DNA of 64,000 bases from Pirellulales bacterium (GCA_019636335.1 JAHBXR010000004.1:124001-188000), one strand, 5' to 3'. Shown: positions 54,301 to 61,444, numbered from the stretch's first letter. Numbers and translations are program-made. Notes: generated from the sequence alone by a model not told the origin.

Positions 54301-54923
54301 CCAGCACGATCGATACCTACATCACGGGCGCCGGATCGGCCGGCATCCGGCACTCGGGGGGTAAGCTCGATAACTTCCAAGTCGAACGCGCCACGGCGCC
54401 CACCGCACTGGCCGCCTCGCTTCCCTTTGCCGATGCCTTTACGCGGAACGACAACTCGCTGCTCGCGGCCGATTGGGTGACCCGCGCCGGCGACTTCCGC
54501 ATCTTTGGCGGCAAGGTGAACATCGGCGCGGGCGAAACCTCGATCGCGGTCCTCAACGGCGCGGTTCAGGCCAACGTCAGCGTCGTGGCCGAGATCGACG
54601 TTACCGCCGGTGGCAATATCGGTCTACTGGCCCGCTACAGCGGACCGGGGGACTCGAATGCCTACATGGGACGGCTTGTGACCAGCGGCGGACGCTACTA
54701 TGCCCAAATCTGGAAGAACCTGGGAGGCAACTGGACCTACCTCACCCACGCCGAAGTTGCCAGCGGCAGCGGCACGCTGCGATTCGACGTGGTGGGCAAC
54801 TCGTTGAAGCTCTACTTCGACGGCCTGCTGGTCGGCGATACGGTCGATGCGAGCATCACCGCCGCCGGACAAGTCGGCTTCCGACACTCGGGGGGCACGC
54901 TCGACAACTTCAGCGCGCAATAG
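45309..54923 (+). CDS. Giant repetitive surface protein (3204 residues)
   Basis: ATG 45309 follows GAGGGG. The Arg-rich N-terminus leads to HLEPMEERRMLAVDP, the planctomycete sorting-like motif. Domains in order: a block of ~48-residue ELWKSDGTEAGT units (residues ~57-485), bacterial Ig-like repeats (~487-720), a second ELWKSDGT block (~720-1007), more Ig-like repeats to ~2080 starting DTLAPQRPT-DLL, a Ca2+-dependent-looking FG-GAP/dockerin-like DxNxDGxxD region (~2380-2670: DTNSDGVPD, DGDGYDD, DADGVDD), and three ~170-190-residue LamG-like C-terminal units. A Cys-rich patch (CCCDCYCDCE, ~1938-1947) is unusual. It is acidic and Lys-poor, fitting a calcium-rigidified adhesin or cell-coat fibre. 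A strong terminator follows. Confidence 0.92.
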   Translation: MFRRRRVRHGTEVSHAPRRRGTPFASRLGSSSPLNHRSFHLEPMEERRMLAVDPLMFDVALVKDINPSGSSSPAESVNVGGILYFAASDGTNGRELWRSDGTEAGTAMLGNINSGAGDSDPQNLVNVGGTLYFTADDGFRGRELWKSDGTPAGTEIVKDIEFGPLGSAPTSLVNVGGTLYFGAGDTTNGYELWKSDGTEAGTVLVKDIRPGGQSSVPNHLTNVGGILYFNAFVGANGFELWKSDGTEGGTVLVKDIAPDFESSDPTHLTNVGGILYFAAGDTTNGFELWKSDGTEGGTVRVKDINPGISSSNPSNLTNVGGILYFTADDGTNGTELWKSDGTEAGTVQVKDINISSFSSNPSNLTNVGGILYFAADDLVNGTELWKSDGTGAGTVRVKNINASIMGSSNPSELTNVAGLLYFSADDGTNGVELWVSDGTEIGTVLVKNISPGGGNSNPSQLTNVRGALYFSANDGTNGIELWKLDVIDTLPPQRPTLDLLTAFDTGSATNDDITNLAVLDFRLSAELGTTVHIKDGETIIHTIDDFTPDADGFLVVTIDFNTVFADFGIPVEGPHPLSAEAFDYAGNRSAQSEVVPLLIDTTEPLVGDPALYILSSSVTDVCLDDDVIQTSINEPAFSGYVEALSTVRLYALNLDDPSAQPVLIGVGQAGSDESDGTPGDGLGIWEITVEPLADATYAITMQVEDSAGNITSYTHGGQPNTVLVKDINPSPGTGSSPEFLVNVGGILYFSATDGTNGFELWKSDGTEAGTLLVKDINPNPITGSSPEFLVNVGGILYFSATDGTNGRELWKSDGTEAGTLLVKDINPNPNTGSNPSSLVNVGGILYFSATDGTNGYELWKSDGTEAGTVLVKDIVAGAGNSNPQYLTNVGGILYFSAFDTTNGYELWKSDGTEAGTVLVKDINPNTGSSPSSLANVGGILYFSAHDGTNGFELWKSDGTEAGTVLVKDINPNPNTGSNPSSLANVGGILYFSANDGTNGFELWKHDERLIITIDTLAPQRPTLDLLAAFDTGWATNDDITRLTSLDFRLSAEPGSHVVIKDGEVVILEIPNFTPDADGFLIVTVDFNTVFADFGIPVEGPHPLSAEAFDCAGNRSAQSEVLPLLIDTTAPTWTSIEVLNAVVDGPNLYTNVNPITFEGSATAGAIVRFYSNGDLVGEAYVGDDESDGNPNDGFGVFTVTLAPLADGQPNLTIQVEDLAGNLDDTDEVFPNLILDTLAPQRPTIDLLAADDTGFSNDDDFTRLTVLRFRISAEAGSDVVIKDGNTVIATIDNIVLDSDGFATVTLDFVANQINHGIPAEGPHPLSIESTDTAGNRSAQSAVLPLVIDRTAPTWTSLELLNAIADGPNLYTRINPITIEGHATALALVRIYTDNGSDLIGEAYVGDDDSDGIPGDGFGVFTVTLAPLVDGSYAFQIEIEDRAGNLDGPDDIFTNTILDTLPPQRPTIDLITPDDTGSFDNDDITNLSTLTFRISAEPGSDVVIKDGDTVIVTLNDLVVGPDGFTTVVIDFANIPNFATEGPHPLSIESTDTAGNRSAQSAVLPLVIDLTDPILSDNPIFILASSVTDICLDDDVTQTSVNEPAFSGYVEALAIVRLYARNVDDPDSVPQLIGIGQAGSDESDGDPADGYGIWEITVEPLADGNYEITMQVEDVAGNITPWPDPDGDGLFIKIDTLAPQRPTIDLVNIYDTGSSDLDNVTNLWWLDFRISAEPGSRVLIKDGEVVIYEIDHFIPGPDGFAIVSIDFFWEEFEHFISAEGPHPLSVEAFDCAGNRSAQSEELLVEIDLTAPCAVTADMLSSSDSGTFDDDNVTNIRTPAFSGYAEANATIRIYASPVINGVVGAPELVGVGRVGSDESDGRPWDGLGIWEVTIEPLDDGQYIITTEVEDLAGNVGYCEDDYDCGGGGGGPAFAPAGEGGWGCCCDCYCDCEPLTIYIDTLVPNTPYLDLVASSDTGRHNADNVTFDITPTFTITADDLPGNVSIDPNAIVNPFWHDVVWRLFARRGDTPEVLVASLNSLSELGHFVTTLDLPAFFGTNPGDVDGVYNFKLEVEDRAGNISPDFLLQVTFDTIAPIPAGDLHPNSDSGVTGYTPTFGDKVTNVKTPSFFGSAEANVFVDLLIDGVPAGGSVSVPLDGNFAFLLNGEFYTQSNLNLQDGLHTAIFIHEDLAGNKQSFTRLFFVDTQGPRITNVVRGQVSYDGVLDFDGVNSLFAPKPQSNVDPLIHSIVVNFLDNPPRVQQFLYEAVFAALASQPGNYTLIGDRTGYVTIVQAIPTFTTIAGVPALASVELVFSEPLADDRYTFSVSQNLRDPAGNALDGESSAAGPFAGNPAPQDTPPFFPTGDGSPGGGFVSRFTVDSRPELGTYASTTIYLDINGNAIWDPQGQNNDRTNVDLTFLFGNPSSPNDSRFAGKFSPLVNGVKTLTDGFDKLAAYGNFGGTFRWLIDTNSDGVPDLNLVDAFQKDGIPIAGNFDGNKANGDEIGYFTGDKWYLDTNGDYILDTVITSALRGFPIVGDFDGDGYDDLATYAADRFQFDFYANGGWNGVIEDTILWGFDGVVERPVAADMDADGVDDIGLWVPGRSGQLPRVAAEWFFLVSGRDPIPSQPANGVAPANVYYGTANWLKHAFSPVPFGNDLFFQFGDEFAIPIIGNFDPPNDPLTDNFAFLPFEDSFDRADSTNLGPKWVERLGNVRIASGELVLHNNATSIAALNGVTATDVSVEAVIDVTNGSSVGLLARYGGSGDSNAYMGLLVKTGSGYAAQIWRNVGGTWTNLTSQSVGRGQGTLRFEVVGTSLRLLFNGQTVGQATDGVLTTGGGVGLRHSGGKVASFKAETQLLPFRAATALPFVDDFARANSTSLGVNWQELEGDIGISNGAAVLYRNATSVATLVDVAVADVVVSADIDITGGGNAGLLARHSGPGDSNGYMARLYRGDAFYAAQIWRNVDGQYVPLRSVPVSGGAGNLRFEVIGSELKLYFNGQLVASTIDTYITGAGSAGIRHSGGKLDNFQVERATAPTALAASLPFADAFTRNDNSLLAADWVTRAGDFRIFGGKVNIGAGETSIAVLNGAVQANVSVVAEIDVTAGGNIGLLARYSGPGDSNAYMGRLVTSGGRYYAQIWKNLGGNWTYLTHAEVASGSGTLRFDVVGNSLKLYFDGLLVGDTVDASITAAGQVGFRHSGGTLDNFSAQ
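45480..46770 (+). repeat. ELWKSDGT tandem repeat block 1
   Basis: About nine units of ~141 bp, each encoding a motif like GGILYFTADDGTNGTELWKSD followed by GTEAGTV-VKDI. Units differ more at the nucleotide level than those of block 2. The last unit is degenerate (ELWKLDVID). Confidence 0.85.
47470..48330 (+). repeat. ELWKSDGT tandem repeat block 2
   Basis: Six ~141-bp units, five with ELWKSDGTEAGT and a degenerate sixth (ELWKHDERL). They are nearly identical at the nucleotide level (for example repeated GGGACCGAGGCCGG and CTCTACTTCAGCGCC), so they are younger than block 1. The block interrupts an Ig-like region. Confidence 0.85.
53340..54920 (+). repeat. Three C-terminal LamG-like repeats
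   Basis: Three units of roughly 170-190 residues share the pattern F-DSF-RADSTNLG-W, then SVGLLARYGG-GDSNAYMG, AAQIWRNV-G-W, GTLRFEV-G--L-L-FNGQ and GLRHSGGK---F. Such domains are usually sugar- or protein-binding beta-sandwiches. Confidence 0.8.
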
Positions 54924-54961
54924 CTTGCCCTGAAACTGCCCGCGGAAAATCGATACGCCTG

Positions 54962-55003
54962 GGCCGCTGTGCGACGGTAATCCCGTTGCACAGCGGCCTT
55001 TTT
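54962..55003 (+). terminator. Intrinsic terminator after the giant gene
   Basis: A perfect 11-bp stem GGCCGCTGTGC / GCACAGCGGCC with a 15-nt loop that itself can pair, followed by TTTTT, 39 nt after the stop. Confidence 0.92.
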
Positions 55004-55149
55004 GATACCTGGATGGAGGGGGACGGCCCGGCCATCGCCGAGCGCGGGATTCGAGTTGACGCCCCGCAGCGGCGCGTCGATCATGGATGGTTGCGTCTGG
55101 CGCGGTGCTTGGCCGGGCAGACATGGGCAAGGTCATGCACGGGGGAAGC

Positions 55150-56937
55150 ATGGATCCGACGATCGCGGCACAGCCACGCGCACACGAATCGCCAACAGCA
55201 AATCGCGAAGCACAGCGGTCTGCTGCCACCGCGACCTCGGTGCGACTCCTGTGGCAGCATCGGGCCGTCCTGGTGCTCGCGACGCTCTTCGTCACGGTCC
55301 CCTTTCTCGGCAAGCCGTTGCACATCGACGACCCCCTCTTCGTCTGGTCGGCGCAGCATCTCCAATCCGATCCGGTCGACTTCTACGGGTTCAATGTCAA
55401 CTGGTTCGGCTATTCGGCGCCCATGTCGGACATGATGAAGAACCCCCCTCTGGCCTCCTATTACATCGCGGCGGCGGCCACGCTGCTGGGCTTTGGCGAG
55501 GTCGGTCTGCACACGGCCCAACTTCTGCCCACGATCGCCGCGGTGCTCGGCACCTTCGAGTTGGCGCGGCTGCTCTGCCGGCGTCCGTTCCTGGCGACGC
55601 TCGTCGCCCTGACGACCCCCGTCTTCGTGATCTGTGCCAGCACGCTGATGTGCGACGTGCCGTTCCTGGCGCTGTGGGTTTGGTCGCTCGTGTGCTGGCA
55701 TCGCGGGTTGCACGAAGAACGGCAGGGGCTGCTCCTGGCGGGCGCCGTGCTTGCCACGCTGGCGGCACTCACCAAATACTTCGGCATGTGCCTCGTGCCG
55801 CTCATGCTGCTCGACGCCATCGACGTGCGCCGCAAAGCCACCTGGGGCATGCTCTGGCTGCTCGTGCCGGTGCTGGCCATGCTCGCCTTCGAGCGAGTCA
55901 CCGAATCGATGTACGGCTTCGGACTGGTCTCGGACGCACAATCGTATGCCTCTCGGGCGAATGAAACCGAAGGCGCCCCGCGCAACTTGCAGGGCTTTTT
56001 CCGGCTGGTCGTCTATATCGGCGGCTGCGTCGTGGGAGTGGCCTTGTTTGCGCCGCGCTGCTGGCAGTATTGGACGCTCGGCGTTACGGTGGTCGCGTCC
56101 CTCGTGCTTTCATTCCTGGCGCTCTACCGCGGCTGGGCCGACGTGCTGCAGCAAGTCACCAGCCTGACCACGGGCGAAGGCTGGCGCCTCTTCGCCCACG
56201 TGTTCGTCTTTCTGCTGGCCGGGTTCACCGTGCTGGGTCTGGTGGTCTCGGATTTTGCTGCCCAGCGCCAGCGTTCGAAACTTCTGCTGGGGGGCTGGAT
56301 GGTCGGCACGCTCCTGTTCGCCGGCTTCGTCAATTGGACGATCAACGGCCGCTCGGTGCTGCCCATGGTGCCGGCGCTCGGCATACTCGTGGCACGACGA
56401 CTTGAAGAAACCGAAAGTGATGTCGCTGAGAAAAAGTGGCTGGACGAAATCAGTCTCCGCGACGCGGCGCCCTTGCTGGTCGGTCTTGCCGCGGCCATGC
56501 TAGCTACGGCGGGAGATTACGAACACGCGGCCTCTGCCCGACGCGCTGCCGAGATCCTGGCCCGCGACCATCGTCCGCAGGACCAGCAGTTTACCTTCGT
56601 CGGACATTGGGGCTTCCAATACTATTTCGAAAAGCTGGGCGTTGCGCCGCTCGATTCGAGCCGAATTCGCTTCCAGGAGGGCGATGTCGTCGTGGCCCCA
56701 CTGGCCAATACGAACACGGTGCTTCTGCCTACCGAACTTGCCGAAGTGAAGACCGCCGTCACGATGAACATGAAACTGCCCGTGGCCACCCAGCGGAAGC
56801 AGGCAAACGCGGGCTTCTACGGCACCAGCTATGGTCGGCTCCCCTGGCGGTTGGGATCTGTTCCTGCGGACCAATACCTGGTACAGGTTCTACGGCGCGA
56901 TTTCAAATTGGATCTTCCCCCGCCGGCCATTCGCTAA
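55150..56937 (+). CDS. GT39-type membrane glycosyltransferase (ArnT/PMT-like), first copy
   Basis: A 595-residue integral membrane protein from ATG 55150, preceded by GGGGGAAG. Roughly 10-12 helices. Near the N-terminus LHIDDPLFVWSAQHLQSDPVDFYGFN carries the acidic pair in the first outer loop typical of polyprenyl-phosphate-sugar transferases, followed by MKNPPLASYYIAAAA. The C-terminal soluble part (FVGHWGFQYYFEKLGVAPLD) lies outside. It should transfer a sugar from a polyprenyl carrier to protein or lipid. A paralogue follows 60 nt downstream. Confidence 0.87.
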   Translation: MDPTIAAQPRAHESPTANREAQRSAATATSVRLLWQHRAVLVLATLFVTVPFLGKPLHIDDPLFVWSAQHLQSDPVDFYGFNVNWFGYSAPMSDMMKNPPLASYYIAAAATLLGFGEVGLHTAQLLPTIAAVLGTFELARLLCRRPFLATLVALTTPVFVICASTLMCDVPFLALWVWSLVCWHRGLHEERQGLLLAGAVLATLAALTKYFGMCLVPLMLLDAIDVRRKATWGMLWLLVPVLAMLAFERVTESMYGFGLVSDAQSYASRANETEGAPRNLQGFFRLVVYIGGCVVGVALFAPRCWQYWTLGVTVVASLVLSFLALYRGWADVLQQVTSLTTGEGWRLFAHVFVFLLAGFTVLGLVVSDFAAQRQRSKLLLGGWMVGTLLFAGFVNWTINGRSVLPMVPALGILVARRLEETESDVAEKKWLDEISLRDAAPLLVGLAAAMLATAGDYEHAASARRAAEILARDHRPQDQQFTFVGHWGFQYYFEKLGVAPLDSSRIRFQEGDVVVAPLANTNTVLLPTELAEVKTAVTMNMKLPVATQRKQANAGFYGTSYGRLPWRLGSVPADQYLVQVLRRDFKLDLPPPAIR

Positions 56938-56997
56938 CATGTACTCCGCGCGGCAAGCTTATCGCGCGCCCTTCGACCTTTGCGCGAGCAGTATTCG

Positions 56998-58755
56998 ATG
57001 TCATTTCCGGCGCCGGCCACCTCGAAGCCTCTCGTGCAGACACCCAAGCTCGCACAAGACTCGACACCGGATTGCTCCGCGCGCCTCGTCGTCCGCTACC
57101 CCAGGCTGCTGCTCGCGGGACTGACGCTGGCCTGCCTGCTCCCCTTCGTGGCGCAGCCGCCACACGTGGACGACCCCCTCTTCATCTGGACGGCCCAGCA
57201 TATCGCGCAGGTACCGGCCGACTTCTATGGCTTCTCGGCCAATTGGTTCGGCACCGAAGCGCCGATGATCATCAACATGAAGAACCCGCCCCTGGCCTCC
57301 TATTATCTGGCGGTCGTGGGGTCGCTGTTTGGCTTTCACGCGGTCGTGCTCCATCTGGCCATGCTGGCGCCGGCCGTATTGACCGTGTGGGGGGTCTATA
57401 CACTGGCCGACCGCTTGGGTCTCGACCCCCTTCTCTCGGGCTGCCTCACGCTGGCCATGCCCGTGTTTCTCATGTCGGCCACCATGCTCATGTGCGACGT
57501 CATGTTGTTGGCCTGCTGGACTTGGGGCATCGCCTTTTGGGTCGATGGCATCCAGCGCCGCAGGTTGCTACCCCAAGCATTGGCCGCGCTCTGCATGGCA
57601 TTGGCCGTGCTCATCAAGTATTTCGGCATCGCCCTGGCCCCCTTGCTACTGGTCTATGCCCTAACCGTCCGGAAGAACGTCGGCTGGTGGTTGCTCTGGT
57701 TCGGCGTGCCACTGGCGACCCTGGTCGGTTATGAGTCGTGGACGGCTCACCTCTACGGCGCGGGGTTGCTCGCCGATGCCATGCACTACAGTTCTGAAGC
57801 CCGGCAGGCAAATCAACTGCTCATCAGTTTGGAAACGAGCTTTGTCGCGGTGCTGTTTCTCGGGGGCTGCCTGTTGGGGGTGCTGACCTATGCTCCGCGA
57901 ATGTGGAACATCGTTTGGCTGGTGGGCATCGTCGTGGTGATCTGCCTGATTAGCGTGGCAGCCGTGTCGCAGGGCTGGCTCGACCCCGACAATCTCGCGC
58001 CTGATATCTCGAGTCCAAGCGAACGCACCATTCAGGTCGTCCATGTGCTGCTGATGGTTGGAGCAGGACTCACCGTTCTCGTGCTGGTCGTCAGCGACCT
58101 GAAAAACCAGCGCGACGCCCTGTCGCTAATGCTGGCCTTGTGGGTCGGCGGAACGTTCATCTTCGCCGGCTTTCTGAATTGGACGGTCAGTGGAAGATCG
58201 ATGCTCCCCATAGCGCCGGCCGTGGCCCTGCTGGTGGCACGCAACCTCGAGCGTTGTTCGCTGCTGCGGGGACCGCGACGCTGGCGATGGGACTACGGCT
58301 CGCTACTTTTTGGTCTGGCCGTGGGGATGCTGGGAGCCTGGGGTAACTACGCCCAGGCCTCGACCGCTTACGAAGCAGCCCAACAAATCGTCGCCAAGTA
58401 CCAGAAAGACGGCACTCGACTCTGGTTCGAAGGACATTGGGGATTCCAATACGAGATGCAGCGTCTCGGCGCGATGCCCCTCGACTACGATCACCTCGAT
58501 TTGGCCGTGGGCGACTACGTGGCAATCCCCAGCTACAACACGAATCTGTGGCACCTCTCGACCGAACTGGCCACGACCCGCGAGTCGTTCGAGATCGCGC
58601 ACCGCTCCCCCGTGATCACGATGCGGGCCCCGCTCCACGCGGGCTTCTATGCCGCCGTGATCGGCCGCTTCCCTTACATCATGCTGGGAGACATCTCCCC
58701 GGATCGCTATACCGTCTACCAGATCCGCCAGCCGTTGCAGCGCAAGTCGCGCTAA
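56998..58755 (+). CDS. GT39-type membrane glycosyltransferase, second copy
   Basis: A 585-residue paralogue of the preceding gene. It shares VDDPLFIWTAQHIAQVPADFYGFSANWFG, MKNPPLASYYLAVV, a similar helix order, FLNWTVSGRSMLPIAPA and the C-terminal FEGHWGFQYEMQRLGAMPLD. Only the first-loop acids and the MKNPPLASYY motif are strictly kept, so the copies have diverged and may use different sugars or acceptors. The two are probably co-transcribed. A dispersed repeat begins directly after its stop codon. Confidence 0.87.
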   Translation: MSFPAPATSKPLVQTPKLAQDSTPDCSARLVVRYPRLLLAGLTLACLLPFVAQPPHVDDPLFIWTAQHIAQVPADFYGFSANWFGTEAPMIINMKNPPLASYYLAVVGSLFGFHAVVLHLAMLAPAVLTVWGVYTLADRLGLDPLLSGCLTLAMPVFLMSATMLMCDVMLLACWTWGIAFWVDGIQRRRLLPQALAALCMALAVLIKYFGIALAPLLLVYALTVRKNVGWWLLWFGVPLATLVGYESWTAHLYGAGLLADAMHYSSEARQANQLLISLETSFVAVLFLGGCLLGVLTYAPRMWNIVWLVGIVVVICLISVAAVSQGWLDPDNLAPDISSPSERTIQVVHVLLMVGAGLTVLVLVVSDLKNQRDALSLMLALWVGGTFIFAGFLNWTVSGRSMLPIAPAVALLVARNLERCSLLRGPRRWRWDYGSLLFGLAVGMLGAWGNYAQASTAYEAAQQIVAKYQKDGTRLWFEGHWGFQYEMQRLGAMPLDYDHLDLAVGDYVAIPSYNTNLWHLSTELATTRESFEIAHRSPVITMRAPLHAGFYAAVIGRFPYIMLGDISPDRYTVYQIRQPLQRKSR

Positions 58756-58865
58756 CAGGCCGGGGAAATATTCCTCGGCCCGTGCGGATCGCGGGATGCG
58801 ATCCCAGAATCGCGACGCAAGTCGTCATTTTGCGAGCCGTGAGCAGCTACACGCGAACCTGGCGA
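58756..58865 (+). repeat. Dispersed intergenic repeat, copy B, with insertion
   Basis: CAGGCCGGGGAAATATTCC directly after TAA, matching copy A at 26334-26396. After GTGCG an extra 44 nt (58787-58830) precedes a second TGCG, then GAGCCGTGAGC ... CGAACCTGGCGA resumes. The insert includes a perfect 7-bp hairpin GGATCGC / GCGATCC made with adjoining bases, so it may be a small palindromic insertion with a 4-bp duplication. Confidence 0.75.
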
Positions 58866-59049
58866 TGGCTTCGACCGGGCCTTGGCGGCGTGCCAGGCCC
58901 TTGCTTCGTCCGGCGGCCCAGGGCAGCAGCGGTTGACCGTCTGGCAACGCGGCGCTAAGGTTATCGGCGGATAGACGCGGCAGGGAGCCGTTTCAGCCGG
59001 CTGCTGCACGCAGCAAGACTTCGCCTCGCCCCTCGGGCACAGGACCGCC

Positions 59050-60285
59050 GTGACCGTCGTTCTCTTCGAAGATGAATGGGTGCCGCAGCTCTACCCGGTT
59101 TCGATCGGCAAGCCGGCCTTTGCGATCACCTGCGGCGGATACCGGCTCATCGATCTGATCGCGGAGTTCGATGCCTCTGTCCGTTGGATCGTGCGTCCCT
59201 ACTTGCGCGAGATTCAGCGCGAGAATTTTCCTGAGTTGGCCGCCGCACCTGCCGATCCAGGCCCGACGCTGCTCGTCAATGCGGCGCTCGCCCCGCTCGC
59301 CTCGTCGCTCGACACGCTCGACAGGCTCGTGCGCGAGGGGCGGCCCTGCATCGTGCGAGCCAAGAAACGCACGGTCGTGGCGCTGTTGCCCGCCGGCGCC
59401 TCGCCTCCGGCCGAAGGTTCGACCGCCGAGGAGCTCACGCTCTACTTCAAGGGGCTCGAGTTCGACGCGCTCGAGCTCGACCTGCCGCTGCTCGAGTATC
59501 CGCACGACATCGTGCGTTACCACCTGCTGGGGCTGGCCGGCAATCTCGAGCGGCGTCTGCAGCGCGGCCACTACCGCGAGGCCTCGCCTGGCCTGTTCGT
59601 GTCCGACGAGGTTCAGCTCGGCGCGCACGTGGTGACCGACACGCGCAAGGGCCCCATCCTCGTCGACACGGGTGCCAACATAGGTCCCTACTGCTACCTG
59701 AATGGCCCGGCCTACATCGGCGCCCACGCCCGGGTCATCGAGCACTCGGCCATCAAGGATGGCGTCGTGCTCGGCCATACGACCAAGATCGGCGGCGAGG
59801 TCGAGGCCTCGGTCATCGAGCCCTACACGAACAAACAGCACCACGGTTTCCTCGGGCACAGCTATCTGGGAAGCTGGATCAACCTGGGCGCCGGTACGTG
59901 CAACAGCGATCTGAAAAACACGTACGGCGAAGTGAACATGGAGTACCAGGGCAAGCGCGTGCCGACCGGCATGCAGTTCATTGGCTGCATCGTGGGAGAC
60001 TACGTCAAATCGGCCATCAATACCGGAATCTTCACCGGCAAGACCATCGGCGTCTGTAGTATGGTCTATGGCTTCGTGACGACGAACGTGCCCAGCTTTG
60101 TCAACTACGCGCGCCTCTTCGGCCAGGTGACCGAAACGCCGGTCGAGGTGCTGATCGACACGCAGGCACGCATGTTCGCGCGGCGTAACGTGACGCAACG
60201 ACTCTGCGATCGGCAGTTGCTGCGCGACATGTACGAGCTGACGCGCTACGAGCGTCAACTGGCCGGCGAACCGCTGGTCCTGTAA
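59050..60285 (+). CDS. GlmU-like nucleotidyltransferase/acetyltransferase-type protein
   Basis: A 411-residue protein from GTG 59050. The N-terminal ~190 residues are a degenerate nucleotidyltransferase-like part (VVLFEDEWVPQLYPVSIGKPAFAITCGG). The rest is a left-handed beta-helix of hexapeptide repeats (ILVDTGANIGPYCYLNGPAYIGAHARVIEHSAIKDGVVLG), then SYLGSWINLGAGTCNSDLKNTYG. It matches the alternative GlmU family (TIGR03991), likely involved in UDP-N-acetylglucosamine-type sugar activation. The CxxC-like GTCNSDLK and NxGAGTxxxN are family-typical. It is 17 nt ahead of metF. Confidence 0.87.
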   Translation: MTVVLFEDEWVPQLYPVSIGKPAFAITCGGYRLIDLIAEFDASVRWIVRPYLREIQRENFPELAAAPADPGPTLLVNAALAPLASSLDTLDRLVREGRPCIVRAKKRTVVALLPAGASPPAEGSTAEELTLYFKGLEFDALELDLPLLEYPHDIVRYHLLGLAGNLERRLQRGHYREASPGLFVSDEVQLGAHVVTDTRKGPILVDTGANIGPYCYLNGPAYIGAHARVIEHSAIKDGVVLGHTTKIGGEVEASVIEPYTNKQHHGFLGHSYLGSWINLGAGTCNSDLKNTYGEVNMEYQGKRVPTGMQFIGCIVGDYVKSAINTGIFTGKTIGVCSMVYGFVTTNVPSFVNYARLFGQVTETPVEVLIDTQARMFARRNVTQRLCDRQLLRDMYELTRYERQLAGEPLVL

Positions 60286-60301
60286 GGGGGACAGGGGATC
60301 T

Positions 60302-61201
60302 TTGGAACGGGTGGATAGATCGTTGGCGACGAAACTCTCGCAAGTCTACGGCTCTGGACGCTTCACGCTTTCCTTCGAGCTCTTTCCGCCCAAGACGGCC
60401 GAAGGAGAAGCGGAGATGTTCCGCCACGTGGCGGAGCTCGTAAAATTCTCGCCCAGCTTCGTCACCTGCACTTACGGGGCCGGTGGATCGACGCGCGATA
60501 AGACCCTTTCGATCGTCGAACGCGTGCGGCGCGACTTCGATCTCGACGTGGCAGCTCACCTCACGTGCGTCGGCTCGACCGTCGACGAGCTGCGCGGCTA
60601 TCTCGCCGAGGCGATCCAGCGCGGCGTCGGCAGCATCGTCGCCCTGCGCGGCGATCCCCCCAAGGGCGAAACCAGCTTCCGCGCCGTCGCCGGCGGATTG
60701 TCGTATGCCAACGAGCTGGTGACCCTCATCCGACGCGAGTTTGCCACGCTGGGCATCGCCGTGGCTGGTTACCCCGAGACCCACCAAGAGGCCCCCAGCG
60801 CGGAGAGCGATCTCGAGAACCTCAAGCGCAAGGTCGACGCGGGCGCCGACGTCGTCGTGACGCAGTTGTTCTACGACAACGACGACTTCTTCCGCTTCCG
60901 CGACCGCGCCGAAAAGCTGGGCGTGCGCGTGCCGATCGTGCCGGGCGTCTTGCCCGTCACGAACCTGGCCCAGATTCGCCGCATCACCTCGCTCTGCGGC
61001 GCGAAGCTGCCGCTCGACTTCGTCACGCGACTCGAAGCGCAGCAAGACGATGCCGCCGGGCAATTCGACGTCGGCGTCGAGTTCGCCACCGCCCAGGTCC
61101 AAGGGCTGGCCGATGGCGGCGTGCCGGGCGTTCACTTCTACGTGCTCAACAAGTCGCAGGCCACGGCGGCCGTGCTCCGCAACGTGAAACGGCCGGGATA
61201 A
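60302..61201 (+). CDS. metF: 5,10-methylenetetrahydrofolate reductase
   Basis: A 299-residue FAD-dependent TIM barrel. FTLSFELFPPKTAEGEAEMF, VTCTYGAGGSTRDKT, AHLTCVGST, IVALRGDPPKG, AGYPETHQEA and VVTQLFYDN give the flavin and folate sites. It supplies methyltetrahydrofolate for methionine synthesis. A TTG at 60302 is used; GTG 60311 is an alternative. GGGGGA precedes it and the GlmU-like gene ends 17 nt upstream. Confidence 0.94.
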   Translation: MERVDRSLATKLSQVYGSGRFTLSFELFPPKTAEGEAEMFRHVAELVKFSPSFVTCTYGAGGSTRDKTLSIVERVRRDFDLDVAAHLTCVGSTVDELRGYLAEAIQRGVGSIVALRGDPPKGETSFRAVAGGLSYANELVTLIRREFATLGIAVAGYPETHQEAPSAESDLENLKRKVDAGADVVVTQLFYDNDDFFRFRDRAEKLGVRVPIVPGVLPVTNLAQIRRITSLCGAKLPLDFVTRLEAQQDDAAGQFDVGVEFATAQVQGLADGGVPGVHFYVLNKSQATAAVLRNVKRPG

Positions 61202-61444
61202 CGCCGTCCGAATCGTCCATCATCGTGTGGCGCTGCCCGTCGCACCCCCCAGGGTCTTCGCGACTGATCTCGGCGCGTGGACGATAAGTTTTTCAACTTC
61301 GACGTGCGAGCCAGTCGATACTCACTTGATGGGTGCTTGCGTGCGACGAGCCGACTTGGACTAGGCGCCAAACGGCAATTCGGTTACACGTTGGGCACGA
61401 TTTTGCAGGCGGTCCGCTCACAGCACAGCGCAAGGAATGCACTG

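Noticed and set aside
49278-54380. A 1700-codon open frame on the minus strand opposite the giant gene
   Set aside because: It arises from the codon bias and repeats of the plus-strand gene, has no motif and no ribosome site, and the plus-strand product is clearly a real repeat protein.
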